A DNA stretch of 64,000 bases from Pseudoluteimonas sp047602125 (GTDB taxonomy: Bacteria; Pseudomonadota; Gammaproteobacteria; Xanthomonadales; Xanthomonadaceae): assembly GCA_047602125.1 (NCBI GenBank), contig JASGIB010000001.1:806001-870000 (forward strand). The letters run 5' to 3'. Below the pieces are notes generated by a model, which saw only the letters and a program-made list of their open reading frames with translations, ran no database searches and had not been told where the DNA came from. This document shows positions 50,126 through 58,881 of this stretch, piece after piece. A program made the position numbers and the translations under genes. The stretch's first letter is position 1, and every line of letters begins with the position of its first letter.

Positions 50126-50752
50126 TCAATCCGTGCCGACAGGCGGCTTCGGCCCGGAAGGATCGCCGGCCGGTCGTCCGGCAGGGCCGAAGACCAGGCT
50201 GTAACCCATGAACACCAGTCCCGCGTTGCGCAACGTACTGCCGATGGTCTGCAGGATATCGGGAGCCGGAACCAATGCCAGGAGCAGGTTCACCATGAGT
50301 CCCGCGGCGAAAAGTGCGACCGATATCCGCGGCAGCCAGCCAGCGCGGTATGCGGACCACGCGAAGAGCAATCCCCCGGCGATCATCAATGCGCCGTGCA
50401 CCGTGTAGATGGATCCGAGGCGCAACCACAAGAGTTCGTAGTCGGCGGTGTGCTCGGCGATCGCGAACAGCGTGGTATGCGCGAAATACGTGAACGCAGC
50501 GCCGTACAGCACGGCACCCACCAATCCCGGCGTGGACGGCTTCGGTTCGTGCACCGCGTAGATGCCCAGCAGCAACCAGGACATCGGCAGGAACGCAAGG
50601 TAGTTGAGCCAGAGTTGCAGGCTGGAAAAACCGTGCTGGTACCACTCCATCACGTCCGTTGCCGTGTGCAGGGCCGGGGCAACGAGCGCGGCGTAACCGA
50701 CGAGCAGGCGCAATGCGCCCCTCCCCTGTTGCGGATTGCTTCCTGTCTTCAT
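50126..50752 (-). CDS. Multi-pass membrane protein of unknown function
   Basis: 208 residues with about six hydrophobic helices (L-V-G-Y-A-A-L-V-A-P-A-L-H-T-A-T-D-V; W-L-N-Y-L-A-F-L-P-M-S-W-L-L-L-G). A polar loop with H-E-P-K-P-S-T-P and a Gly/Pro-rich C-terminal tail are also seen. The A-L-H-T-A-T-D-x-x-E-W pattern occurs in uncharacterised bacterial membrane proteins. ATG 50750-50752 is chosen because the upstream extension is Arg-rich and unlike a membrane protein. It ends 20 bp before the DUF998 gene. Confidence 0.75.
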   Translation of the reverse strand: MKTGSNPQQGRGALRLLVGYAALVAPALHTATDVMEWYQHGFSSLQLWLNYLAFLPMSWLLLGIYAVHEPKPSTPGLVGAVLYGAAFTYFAHTTLFAIAEHTADYELLWLRLGSIYTVHGALMIAGGLLFAWSAYRAGWLPRISVALFAAGLMVNLLLALVPAPDILQTIGSTLRNAGLVFMGYSLVFGPAGRPAGDPSGPKPPVGTD

Positions 50753-50862
50753 GGACGTTCCATGCCGAATCAGGCGGGCGGCCTGCCGCGATCCGCGCCA
50801 GCGTAGCGCCGCGCGCACATTGCCGCCACGAAGCCGCTCCGGCTCGAGGATTGGCCGATCGC

Positions 50863-50892
50863 AAAAAAACGACCCCGGCCGAAGCCGGGGTC
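50863..50892 (-). terminator. Rho-independent terminator of the M4 protease gene
   Basis: On the minus strand a perfect 9-bp GC stem (GACCCCGGC/GCCGGGGTC, 50871-50892) with a four-base loop is followed by seven T residues (A run at 50863-50869 on the plus strand). It lies about 60 bases after the protease stop. Confidence 0.9.
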
Positions 50893-50954
50893 GAGGGGCA
50901 TTTCCGATCCGGATTGGATCCGTGGTCGGCGAGGAATCGCCGACCGCCAGCGCC

Positions 50955-52793
50955 TTACGGCACCGTTACGGATTTGCTCGTGCTGCTGGTGGCGCCGTCG
51001 TCGTCGGTCACCGTCAGCGTGACCGTGTACGTGCCGGGCGAGGCGTACTTGTAGGTGAGCGGGGTCTTGGTCGAGGTCCTGCCATCGCCCGAATCCCACT
51101 TGACCGACGCAATGGTTCCATCCGAGTCCGTGGACGTGCTGGTGACCTGCACGAACTGACCCCTGGTCTTGACCGTGAAACTCGCCTCCGGCGGGTTGTT
51201 GCCGCCACCGCCACCGCAGTTGGTGCCCGTGGCGGTCACGCCGACCGTCGCGAACGCCGCCGCGACCTGCGATACGTTCATGCCCATGTCCGCGGCCGCA
51301 CGCTGCACGCCGCAGGCGCCGTCGTTCCACTGCGTCGTCGGCGTCCAGTAATCGCGATTCGCGCGCGCGAACGCCTGGAACGCGGTCTTGGTGGTCCAAC
51401 CCGGAGTCTTGGCCAGGTTGCAGAACGCCTTGTTCTGCACGCCCGACGAGTAGTGATTATCCATGCCGCGGCGCGGCATGTCGGCGGCATTGTCGATCGA
51501 GATGCCGTCCTGGGTGGGATTGCACATGTAACGCAGCGCGCCGGTGCCCTTGAAAATCTCCTCGCCGACGAGGAAGTCGTTGGTGCCGGTCATGAAGTAT
51601 TCGGCTGCCTCGCCCGCGATGTCCGAGAACGACTCGTTCATGCCGCCCGACTGACCGCTGTCGTAGTTGAGGTTGGAGTTCTGCGTGGTGTAACCGTGCG
51701 ATACCTCATGCCCCAGAACGTCCAAACCGACCAGCGGGTAGAAGGTGTTCTTGCCGTCGCCGAAGATCATGGTGGAGGTGGTGGGATTCCAGCCGGCATT
51801 CTCGTAATTCGTGCCGTAGTGCACGCCGAGCGTGAGGATGACGGTCAACGGCGCCGCGTTCATGTAGGCGCTGTACATGTCGAACACGATGCCGCCGAAA
51901 TAGTGCGCGTCGTTCAACGGCGAATAGCCGCCGTTGATGGTGTCGCCGGTATGCCGCGGGCAGGTGTAGCTGAACGCCGGATCGGCAGGGGTCGGGTTTC
52001 GCGATGCATGGTTGAGGTCGACCGTCTTGACCTTGGTCGTCAGCATGGTGCAGGTGCTGCCGCTCACGCCGACATCCATGAAGCCGAAATCCGTTCCGTA
52101 TTCGTACTGCCCGGTCTTCTGGTTGCCGCCCGGGCCGGTACCGATCGCATCGGTCTGGAAATTCTCGCGCTTCATCAACACCTTGCCGCTATCGGCGTCC
52201 ACGATCACCAGCGGCGCGGTGGGTGCACCGTTGCGGACGCCCGACAGTTGCACGACGTGCGCGCGATGCGCGCGACCGTCGTCGCCGACGTAGATCATCA
52301 GCCGCGACTTGTGCGCGTTCGGCAGCGCCGAACCGAGCGCGGCGCGCTGGGCGATGGCCAGCGCCTGCGCGTCGGTGACGCGGATCGCCGTGGCCGGGAT
52401 CTCCTTCTCCAGTCCCGTCACCATCCGTCCGAACAGCGCTTCCACCCGGCCGGTCCGGGCGTTCTCGCTGACGATGATGTTCTCGCCGTAGACCGGGATG
52501 CCGCGGAAAGTCTGCTCGTAGCGCGTGTTGCGCTTGCCGAAGTCGGAATGGCGCTTGGTCAGCAGCAGGTTCGATTCGGAATCCATGTTCAGCAGCCGCT
52601 CGTGGCGGGCATGCGCCATGTCCGGCGTGCCGTTGGCAGCCACGAAGCCGGAATAACGCGCCTGCAGCTGCGCGAGATTCGCGTTCTGCAGGTCCTGGCG
52701 GCCGGCGGCCATCGCGGCGGGCGCGATGCAGCACAGGGCGACGGCGACGGCCAGCGCGCGCGGACGCGGACCGGAAAGCTTGGAATTCGACAT
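50955..52793 (-). CDS. Secreted M4 (thermolysin-like) metalloprotease with PKD domain
   Basis: 612 residues: signal peptide (cleavage near A-A-M-A-A-G), FTP/PepSY-type propeptide (T-F-R-G-I-P-V-Y-G-E-N), then the M4 catalytic domain. The zinc site is H-E-V-S-H at about residues 360-364, with the third ligand in N-E-S-F-S-D-I, and H-Y-S-S-G-V-Q-N-K near the active site. After a Gly-rich linker (G-G-G-G-G-N-N-P-P) a PKD domain fills the last 80 residues (S-T-D-S-D-G-T-I-A; G-T-Y-T-V-T-L-T-V). It is an extracellular protease typical of predatory or lytic Lysobacter-like bacteria. A GAGGGG ribosome-binding site lies 8 bases before the ATG; the upstream frame is open but Arg-rich. Confidence 0.94.
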   Translation of the reverse strand: MSNSKLSGPRPRALAVAVALCCIAPAAMAAGRQDLQNANLAQLQARYSGFVAANGTPDMAHARHERLLNMDSESNLLLTKRHSDFGKRNTRYEQTFRGIPVYGENIIVSENARTGRVEALFGRMVTGLEKEIPATAIRVTDAQALAIAQRAALGSALPNAHKSRLMIYVGDDGRAHRAHVVQLSGVRNGAPTAPLVIVDADSGKVLMKRENFQTDAIGTGPGGNQKTGQYEYGTDFGFMDVGVSGSTCTMLTTKVKTVDLNHASRNPTPADPAFSYTCPRHTGDTINGGYSPLNDAHYFGGIVFDMYSAYMNAAPLTVILTLGVHYGTNYENAGWNPTTSTMIFGDGKNTFYPLVGLDVLGHEVSHGYTTQNSNLNYDSGQSGGMNESFSDIAGEAAEYFMTGTNDFLVGEEIFKGTGALRYMCNPTQDGISIDNAADMPRRGMDNHYSSGVQNKAFCNLAKTPGWTTKTAFQAFARANRDYWTPTTQWNDGACGVQRAAADMGMNVSQVAAAFATVGVTATGTNCGGGGGNNPPEASFTVKTRGQFVQVTSTSTDSDGTIASVKWDSGDGRTSTKTPLTYKYASPGTYTVTLTVTDDDGATSSTSKSVTVP

Positions 52794-53228
52794 CTGGTGT
52801 TCCCCTCGATCGTGATGTGGACGGAATGGAAACGCGGCTTTTCTGCCTGACCCGCCCCCGCGAGGTCCGCGCATTGATGAAAGGCCTTCGTGCGAATGCC
52901 GGAACGCGGCATTCGATGGTGAAACTAAAAGGCGCACTCGCGGGCCTCAAGCTGCGTCGCAACAAAAAACCGTGACGCGCATCAACATTCGTGTGTTGTT
53001 ATATCGTTACATCGATGCGCATTCGCGCATTCATCCGGCTGCATCGCCCGCGTTCTGCACGGCCGTGCCGGTGGCACGCGATCGATGCGTGCCCGCCTTG
53101 CGCCGCATTCCCCGTTCCCGCTGGAAATGGAATTCACGATCGCGCGACGAATCGATTCGCGCTGGTTCGAACGCCACGCGCGCAAGCGCGCGGCGGGATG
53201 ATCCTTCCGCGAGTCGTTCAAGGGGATT
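52794..53228. other. Intergenic region between the protease and tRNA-Lys
   Basis: 435 bases with no convincing gene; short frames here lack ribosome-binding sites and family-like codon use. It should hold the protease promoter, read leftward. An AT-rich dyad, TGTTATATCGTTACAT (52997-53012), stands out and loosely resembles a Zur-type operator. The A run in CAACAAAAAACC lies 30 bases closer to the gene. Confidence 0.5.
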
Positions 53229-53304
53229 TGGTGGGCCGTGAAGGATTCGAACCTTCGACCAAAAGATTAAAAGTCTTCTGCTCTACCGACTGAGCTAACG
53301 GCCC
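53229..53304 (-). tRNA. tRNA-Lys (anticodon TTT)
   Basis: On the minus strand a 76-nt cloverleaf: 7-bp acceptor stem GGGCCGT/ACGGCCC, D-arm with AGCTCAGTCGGTAGAGC, anticodon loop CTTTTAA with anticodon TTT, T-arm GGTTCGAATCC, and discriminator A. The CCA end (53229-53231) is genomically encoded. It lies 35 bp upstream of the end of queC. Confidence 0.97.
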
Positions 53305-53339
53305 GGGGGCGACGCGGCGAACGCCGGTGCGGCCGCATT

Positions 53340-54059
53340 CTAACCGATGGCGCCTTGCGCATAGCGCGTCGGATCGGCGACGCCGGCCTCGGCGAAACCC
53401 TGCGCGCGCAGGCGGCAGGCATCGCAATGGCCGCAGGCGCGGCCCCCGGCGTCGGCCTGGTAGCAACTCACCGTCTGCGCGAAATCCACGCCGAGGCGCA
53501 GGCCCTCGCGCACGATGTCGGCCTTGCTCATGCGCATCAGCGGCGCATGCACGCGGAAGCGGCTGCCTTCCACGCCGGCCTTGGTCGCGAGGTTGGCGAG
53601 CGCCTCGAAGCCGGCGATGAATTCCGGCCGACAATCCGGATAGCCGGAGTAATCGACCGCGTTCACGCCGCAGAAGAGGTCGGTCGCGCCCAGCACTTCG
53701 GCCCAGCCCAGCGCCATCGACAGCATGATGGTGTTGCGCGCGGGCACGTAGGTCGAGGGAATGCCCTGCCCGATCACATGGCCGTCGTCGTCAGTGGGAA
53801 CGGCGATGTCGTCGGTCAGCGCGGAACCGCCAATGCTGCGCAGGTCCACGTGCACGGTCTTGTGCGCAACCGCGCCGAGCGAGGTGGAAACGCGGTCCGC
53901 GGCGTCGAGTTCGGATGTATGGCGCTGGCCGTAGCGCACGCTCAGCGCATGCGCGGCGAAGCCGGCCTCGCGGGCGATGGCGAGCACCACCGCGGAATCC
54001 ATGCCGCCGGACACGAGCACGACGGCCGGCTTCATGACAGGTGACCCGCGTTCGCTCAT
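53340..54059 (-). CDS. queC: 7-cyano-7-deazaguanine synthase QueC
   Basis: 239-residue ATP-dependent enzyme converting CDG to preQ0 in queuosine biosynthesis. The PP-loop motif is S-G-G-M-D-S-A, followed by R-Y-G-Q-R-H, S-T-Y-V-P-A-R-N, and a four-Cys zinc site (S-C-Y-Q, R-A-C-G-H-C-D-A-C). I chose ATG 54057-54059 because GAGGAG lies 8 bases upstream and it overlaps the queE stop (ATGA); the more usual M-K-P-A-V-V at 54035 lacks a ribosome-binding site. It is coupled to queE, which makes its substrate CDG. Confidence 0.95.
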   Translation of the reverse strand: MSERGSPVMKPAVVLVSGGMDSAVVLAIAREAGFAAHALSVRYGQRHTSELDAADRVSTSLGAVAHKTVHVDLRSIGGSALTDDIAVPTDDDGHVIGQGIPSTYVPARNTIMLSMALGWAEVLGATDLFCGVNAVDYSGYPDCRPEFIAGFEALANLATKAGVEGSRFRVHAPLMRMSKADIVREGLRLGVDFAQTVSCYQADAGGRACGHCDACRLRAQGFAEAGVADPTRYAQGAIG

Positions 54060-54748
54060 CGTCCCGGCTCCTCGCCCCACAGGATCTTGTGCAACTGCAG
54101 CTGGAACCGCACCGGCAATGCTTCTTCGACGATCCAGTCGGCGAGTTCCCGCGGCGACACCTGCGCATGGCTGGGCGAGAACAGCACGTCGCAGGTTTCG
54201 TGCAGGCGATGCTCCGAGACCACTTCCTTCGCCCAGTCGAAATCCGCGCGCGAGCAGATCACGAACTTCACCTGGTCGCGCGCGGCCAGCAACGGCAGGT
54301 TCGACCACAGGTTGCGCGCGACCTCGCCCGAGCCCGGGGTCTTGATGTCGAGCACGCGCGCGACGCGCGCATCCACGCCGGAGACGTCGATCGCGCCGGA
54401 GGTTTCCAGCGAGACCGAATGGCCGGCATCGCAGAGTTTCGCGAGCAAGGCGAGGCAACGCTTCTGCGCCAGCGGCTCACCACCCGTAACGCAGACGTGG
54501 CGCACGCCATGGCGCGCGACTTCGGCGAGGATGGCATCGATCTCCCACCATTGCCCGCCGTGGAAGGCGTAGGCGGTGTCGCAGTACTGGCAGCGCAGCG
54601 GGCAGCCGGTCAGGCGCACGAACACCGTCGGCCAACCCGCGTCGCGGGCTTCGCCCTGCAGCGAGAGGAAGATCTCGGTGAGCTTGAGCCGCGATTGCGG
54701 TTCGACGGCCGCCGATGCGGCGGCCGCATCGGGGGCGACGGCGTTCAT
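54056..54748 (-). CDS. queE: 7-carboxy-7-deazaguanine synthase QueE
   Basis: 230-residue radical-SAM enzyme forming CDG from CPH4. It has the family start L-T-E-I-F-x-S-L-Q-G-E-A. The cluster motif C-P-L-R-C-Q-Y-C-D is CX3CX2C, followed by H-V-C-V-T-G-G-E-P-L-A-Q, S-V-S-L-E-T-S-G-A, and D-I-K-T-P-G-S-G. The ATG at 54746-54748 leaves a 15-20 residue Ala-rich leader before the conserved core. It follows the tol-pal genes by 22 bp and is probably co-transcribed with them and with queC. Confidence 0.95.
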   Translation of the reverse strand: MNAVAPDAAAASAAVEPQSRLKLTEIFLSLQGEARDAGWPTVFVRLTGCPLRCQYCDTAYAFHGGQWWEIDAILAEVARHGVRHVCVTGGEPLAQKRCLALLAKLCDAGHSVSLETSGAIDVSGVDARVARVLDIKTPGSGEVARNLWSNLPLLAARDQVKFVICSRADFDWAKEVVSEHRLHETCDVLFSPSHAQVSPRELADWIVEEALPVRFQLQLHKILWGEEPGR

Positions 54749-54770
54749 GCCGTCATTTTACGGGGTCGCG

Positions 54771-55557
54771 TCAGTGCGCGCGTGCGAGGCGGATGGCCTG
54801 CAACCTGTCCGCGGCGGTCGTGGCGGCATCGCTGCCGGGGTACTGCTGCTGTACCGCCGTGAGGGTGGCTTCGGCGGCGTCGTATTGCTTCGCGCCGTAC
54901 TGCGCCAGCCCGAGCTTGAGCAACGCGGCGGACGCCTTGTCGTGGGTCGGGTAGCGCTGCAGCAAGGCCTGGAACTGCTGCTGCGCCATGTCGTAATTCT
55001 GGGTGACGTAATAGCTCTCGCCCAGCCAGTACAACGCGTTCGGCGCATAGGTGCCGTCCGGGTACTGCGCGAGGAAGGCCTGGAACTGCCGCGCCGATTC
55101 CGCGTACTGACCAGACTTGAGCGTGTCGAACGCGGCCTGGTAGGCGCTGCGCTCGTCGCCGCTCGCGGCCAGCGCGCCGCGGTCGCCGTGCACGCTGGGC
55201 GGGCGATCGACCGGGGTCGCGGCCGGCGGGGTCGCCGCCGCGGACGTTGCGCCCGTCGCCGCCCCGCCTTCGAGCCGCCGCAGGCGCCCGTCGAACGTTG
55301 AGGTACAAGTTCTTGTTCGATTCGCGTTCCTGCTCCAGTTGCTGCTGCAACTGCTCGAGGTCCCCGCGCAGGGATTGCACTTCCGTACGCAGGGCGGCGA
55401 TCTGGTTCAGCAACTCCACGTTGCCCTGCCCGCTGTTCGCGGCCGATTGCTCGAGCGCGGACACGCGGTCGGCGAGGCTGGCACGCTGCGCGCCGAACGC
55501 GGGAGCGGCGGCCACGAGGGCCGCCGCCACGAACGCAAGGGAAACGCGCCTGGTCAT
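54771..55557 (-). pseudogene. cpoB: Tol-Pal system protein CpoB (YbgF), apparent frameshift
   Basis: Periplasmic coordinator of PBP1B and Tol during constriction. The first frame gives a signal peptide (A-A-P-A-F-G-A) and trimerising coiled coil (L-R-G-D-L-E-Q-L-Q-Q-Q-L). After N-L-Y-L-N-V it runs into unrelated sequence. The second frame (54771-55193 and upstream) gives the TPR domain (Y-Q-A-A-F-D-T-L-K-S-G-Q-Y; Y-P-D-G-T-Y-A-P-N-A-L-Y-W-L-G-E). Removing one base at 55294-55295 restores L-N-V-D-G-R-L-R-R-L-E across the join. ATG at 55555-55557 overlaps the pal stop; GTG 55560 is also possible. A sequence error or a real null is undecided. Confidence 0.88.
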
Positions 55558-56069
55558 CACTTCGCCGTGTACACGATCTCGACGCGACGGTTCTGCGACC
55601 AGCAGCTTTCGCTCGACTCGGTGCAGACCGGGCGTTCCTCGCCATAGCTGACGACGGTGATCTGGCTGGCGGAACCGCCATTGGCCTGCAGCGCGGAGGA
55701 CACGGCGTTGCCGCGGCGTTCGCCGAGGCCCATGTTGTATTCGCGGCTGCCGCGTTCATCGGCGTTGCCTTCCAGGGTCATGCGCGAATCCGGGCGGTCG
55801 CGCAGGTACTTGGCGTGGCAGGCCATCGCCGCCTGGAATTCCGGCTTGACCGCGTCCTGGTCGAGGTCGAAGTACACCACGCGCTGGCGCAGGCAGGCAT
55901 CGGTGTCGAGGTCGGCCGGGGTGTAGGCGCCCGGGGCGACCGGACCGGTGTCGACCGGGGCGGTGCCCACGCCGGTATCGACCGGGGGCGTTTCCTTCAC
56001 CTTCTTGGAACAGGCGGCCGCGGCGACGCACATCAGGGCGACGGTCAGGATGCGGGTGGTCTTGTTCAT
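55557..56069 (-). CDS. pal: Peptidoglycan-associated lipoprotein Pal
   Basis: 170-residue outer-membrane lipoprotein. Signal peptide with lipobox A-A-A-A-C-S, a Pro/Gly/Thr-rich linker, then an OmpA-like domain from about residue 58 (V-V-Y-F-D-L-D-Q-D-A-V). The peptidoglycan-binding segment is G-N-A-D-E-R-G-S-R-E-Y-N-M-G-L-G-E-R-R. It anchors the outer membrane through TolB. It is followed by cpoB with overlapping ends and preceded by tolB by about 70 bp. Confidence 0.96.
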   Translation of the reverse strand: MNKTTRILTVALMCVAAAACSKKVKETPPVDTGVGTAPVDTGPVAPGAYTPADLDTDACLRQRVVYFDLDQDAVKPEFQAAMACHAKYLRDRPDSRMTLEGNADERGSREYNMGLGERRGNAVSSALQANGGSASQITVVSYGEERPVCTESSESCWSQNRRVEIVYTAK

Positions 56070-56140
56070 GCGTTACTCCTCGTCGGTTGGGCACTGCGAA
56101 TAACGGATGCGGCCCGGGATCCGGGCCACGTGGGGAAGAA

Positions 56141-57439
56141 TCAGCGCTGCTGGCGGAACGGGCCCCAGGCCGGTTCGCGCGCGCCCTGCACCAGCTGCTG
56201 GCGCACGCGCCCGTCGGCGGAGACCACGAACACGCCGCCGCGCGCCGCGTACAGCAGCATCGCACCGTTCGGGGCGAAGCTCGGCGATTCGTCCTGCGAA
56301 CCGGGCGAAAGCCTGGTCCATTGCGGCGAACCGAGGCTGCGGTCGAGCAGCGCGACGCGGTAATCGTTGCCGGCCCCCTGCAGCACCGCGATCTTCTTGC
56401 CGTCGGCGGAGACCGTGGGGCTGGCGTTGTAGCTCCCCTGGAAGGTGACGCGGCTGGCGCCGCCGCCGCTCGCCGGGGCCTGGTAGATCTGCGGGCGGCC
56501 GCCGCGGTCGGAGGTGAAGTAGATCGTGTTGCCGTCGGCGCTGAAGGTGGGTTCGGTGTCGATGCCGAACTGGTCCGTGATGCGCGTGAGCGCGCGGCTG
56601 CCGAGGTCCATCACGTAGATGTCGGGGTCGCCGTTCTTCGACAGGCTCATCGCGAGGCGGCGGCCGTCCGGCGAGAAGCTCGGCGCGCCGTTGATGCCGC
56701 GGAAGGCGGTAACCGCTTCGCGCGCGCCGGTGGTGAGGTCCTGCACGTAAATCGCCGAATTGCCGCTTTCGAAGCTGACGTAGGCGAGCTTGCTTCCGTC
56801 CGGGCTCCACGCCGGCGACAGCAGCGGCTTGCTGGAACGCACGACGGTGGCCGGGTTGGCGCCATCCGAATCGGCGACGATCAGGGCGAACTGCATGTTG
56901 TGGCCGAGGCCGCTGGCGGTGACGTAGGCCATGCGCGTCCAGAACGCGCCGCGCACGCCGAGGATCTTTTCGTAGATGGCGTCGGCGATCTGGTGGGCAA
57001 CATCGCGCGACGGCGGAGCCGAGAGCGCGAAGCCGAGCAGGCGCTGCTGTTTGGCCACGTCGAACAACTCGTATTCGACCCGCGCAGGATCGACCACGCG
57101 GCCGACGACGAGGAAATCCTGCCTGGCCGCCGCCCAAGCCGGGAACTGCACTTCGGCGCCCTGCGTCGGTGGCGCGGCCGGGGCCGAGACCGCGCGGATG
57201 TCGCCTTCGGGCATGGCCCGGAACTGGCCGCTGCGGTCAAGGTCGGCGCGGATGATGGCGGCGATGTCGGTGCCGCCCGCGGCTCCGCCGAAGGGCGCGA
57301 CCGCGATCGGCAGGGCCGAGGCCCGGCCGCCGACGATGTCCAGTTCCAGCGGGCCATTGTTCTGCGCGGCCGCGGCCAAGGGCAACGCAGCCAGGCAGGC
57401 CAGCAGCCAAACGGCGAAGGTGCGAGACATCCGGGACAT
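56141..57439 (-). CDS. tolB: Tol-Pal system beta-propeller protein TolB
   Basis: 432-residue periplasmic protein. A signal peptide (L-L-A-C-L-A-A-L-P-L-A-A-A-A-Q) and N-terminal alpha/beta domain are followed by a six-bladed propeller of WD-like repeats (S-P-A-W-S-P-D-G-S-K-L-A-Y-V; P-S-F-S-P-D-G-R-R-L-A). It bridges Pal and TolA. I chose the ATG at 57437-57439, since GGGAGG sits 5 bases upstream; the first in-frame Met at 57460 lies before that site. Spacing of 90 bp to tolA may hold a weak internal promoter. Confidence 0.95.
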   Translation of the reverse strand: MSRMSRTFAVWLLACLAALPLAAAAQNNGPLELDIVGGRASALPIAVAPFGGAAGGTDIAAIIRADLDRSGQFRAMPEGDIRAVSAPAAPPTQGAEVQFPAWAAARQDFLVVGRVVDPARVEYELFDVAKQQRLLGFALSAPPSRDVAHQIADAIYEKILGVRGAFWTRMAYVTASGLGHNMQFALIVADSDGANPATVVRSSKPLLSPAWSPDGSKLAYVSFESGNSAIYVQDLTTGAREAVTAFRGINGAPSFSPDGRRLAMSLSKNGDPDIYVMDLGSRALTRITDQFGIDTEPTFSADGNTIYFTSDRGGRPQIYQAPASGGGASRVTFQGSYNASPTVSADGKKIAVLQGAGNDYRVALLDRSLGSPQWTRLSPGSQDESPSFAPNGAMLLYAARGGVFVVSADGRVRQQLVQGAREPAWGPFRQQR

Positions 57440-57529
57440 GCAGGCCCTCCCTGGGCTCATCGCGTCGTATGTGAACAGGTTGGCCGTTACGGGCTTGAGA
57501 AAGATGAACAGAACGCGACCGGCGGCCGC

Positions 57530-58432
57530 TCAGTTGTCCTCGGCCTGGAAATTGAGCTTCAGTTCGCGGCTGAACACCGATTCGAAGCCGGCATAGGGCA
57601 AGGGCTGGGCCTTCAGCACCGCGGCCTCGACCGAGCGCTTGCCCAGTGCGTCGTATGGACAGGAAGGGCTGACCTGCACGTCGATCACCTTGCCGCCCGG
57701 CAACTGGGTGATGTTGATGACGCACCTGACCGTCAGCGGGACGTTGTCCGGCCGCGACCAGTTGCTGCGGATCGCCTGGGTCAGCGCCGCCGCGTAACGA
57801 CCCTTCAATGCGTTATCAGCGTTCGGGTTGCCCGGCGGCGGACTGGCGCTGGCCGCGGCATCGGAGGCCTGCTGTGCCTTGAAGTCGGCGATCTGCTGCA
57901 GTTTCTGCGCGGCGAGGTCGGCCTCGCGCCTGGCCTTGGCGCGCTCGGCCTGGATGCGCGCGATTTGCTCCTTGAGCTTCTGCTGCTTCTGCTGTTCCTG
58001 CTGCTGCCGCTCCTGTTCGTCCAGGTCGACCTGCTGCTGGCGCTGCTTGGCTTCCTGCTCGCGCGGGCGCGTGTCGGGCGATACCGCATCCGGCCGCACC
58101 GCCTCCTGGTCGACCGCATCTGGTTCCGGCAGCTTCTGCTGCGCCAGCGGCTGCGGGGGCGGCGTGTCCTCCGGCAGGGGTTCGGGCAGCGGTTCTTCCT
58201 TCGGCGCGGGCGGTGGCGGCGGCTTCGCCGCATCCTGCTTCAGTGCGCGCTTGAGCGAAGCGGACAACTGGCTGGCGTCGATCACCTCGGCCTCGACCGG
58301 CACGCCCCAGCTCTGCTGCGGCGTGCTGCTGCGCGTCCACCACAGGCCGAAGTACATCAGCGCGAACAGCAACGCGTGCAGCGCCACCGCATAGACGAAC
58401 GCCTGAGTGGTGTCGGCGCGGGTTTCCCTCAC
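57530..58432 (-). CDS. tolA: Cell envelope integrity protein TolA
   Basis: 300 residues: an N-terminal membrane anchor (F-V-Y-A-V-A-L-H-A-L-L-F-A-L), a Pro/Glu-rich stretch, a long Gln/Arg/Lys-rich helix (domain II, about residues 110-200), and the globular domain III (Y-A-A-A-L-T-Q-A-I-R-S-N-W; C-V-I-N-I-T-Q-L-P-G-G-K-V; S-P-S-C-P-Y-D). It links the TolQR motor to TolB and Pal. The GTG start overlaps the tolR stop (GTGA, 58429-58432). Longer open frame upstream belongs to other genes. Confidence 0.93.
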   Translation of the reverse strand: MRETRADTTQAFVYAVALHALLFALMYFGLWWTRSSTPQQSWGVPVEAEVIDASQLSASLKRALKQDAAKPPPPPAPKEEPLPEPLPEDTPPPQPLAQQKLPEPDAVDQEAVRPDAVSPDTRPREQEAKQRQQQVDLDEQERQQQEQQKQQKLKEQIARIQAERAKARREADLAAQKLQQIADFKAQQASDAAASASPPPGNPNADNALKGRYAAALTQAIRSNWSRPDNVPLTVRCVINITQLPGGKVIDVQVSPSCPYDALGKRSVEAAVLKAQPLPYAGFESVFSRELKLNFQAEDN

Positions 58433-58875
58433 TTCGCGGCCGTCCCCACCGGCTGGCTCATCAGCCCGACCTTCTCGACGCCCGCGTTCTGCAACAGCGC
58501 CATCGCGTCGAGCACGACTTCGTAGTTGGCCTCGCGGTCGCCGGCGACGAACACCGGCAGATCGCGGTTGTTGGCCACCAGCGTCCTGACCTTCGCCTCG
58601 AGCATGTCGGCCGGCAGTTCCTGCGGCTGCCCGCCCTGCACGATCAGCGCGTAATGGCCGTCGCGGTCGACGCGCACGATGACCGGATCCTTGCGGTCCT
58701 GGATCGACTTGGCGTTCGACTGCGGCAGCGAAACATCGACGCCGAGGTTCAGCAGCGGCGCGGTGACCATGAAGATGATCAGCAACACCAGCATCACATC
58801 GATGTAGGGCACGACGTTGATGTCGGCCTTGAGCCGGCGCTTGCGCCCGCGGCGCGAGGAAGCGGTCGTCGCCAT
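58429..58875 (-). CDS. tolR: Tol-Pal biopolymer transporter TolR
   Basis: 148-residue ExbD/TolR protein. A basic N-terminus (R-R-G-R-K-R-R-L-K-A-D) leads into I-N-V-V-P-Y-I-D-V-M-L-V-L-L-I-I-F-M-V, whose Asp is the proton-conducting residue. A periplasmic domain follows (K-D-P-V-I-V-R-V-D-R-D-G-H-Y; D-R-E-A-N-Y-E-V-V-L-D-A-M). It lies 6 bp after tolQ and overlaps tolA. Confidence 0.96.
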   Translation of the reverse strand: MATTASSRRGRKRRLKADINVVPYIDVMLVLLIIFMVTAPLLNLGVDVSLPQSNAKSIQDRKDPVIVRVDRDGHYALIVQGGQPQELPADMLEAKVRTLVANNRDLPVFVAGDREANYEVVLDAMALLQNAGVEKVGLMSQPVGTAAK

Positions 58876-58881
58876 CGCGGC

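Noticed and set aside
47122..50752. Genomic island or prophage remnant
   Set aside because: The genes are small and of unknown role, but composition matches the chromosome and no integrase, transposase, attachment repeats or phage genes are present.
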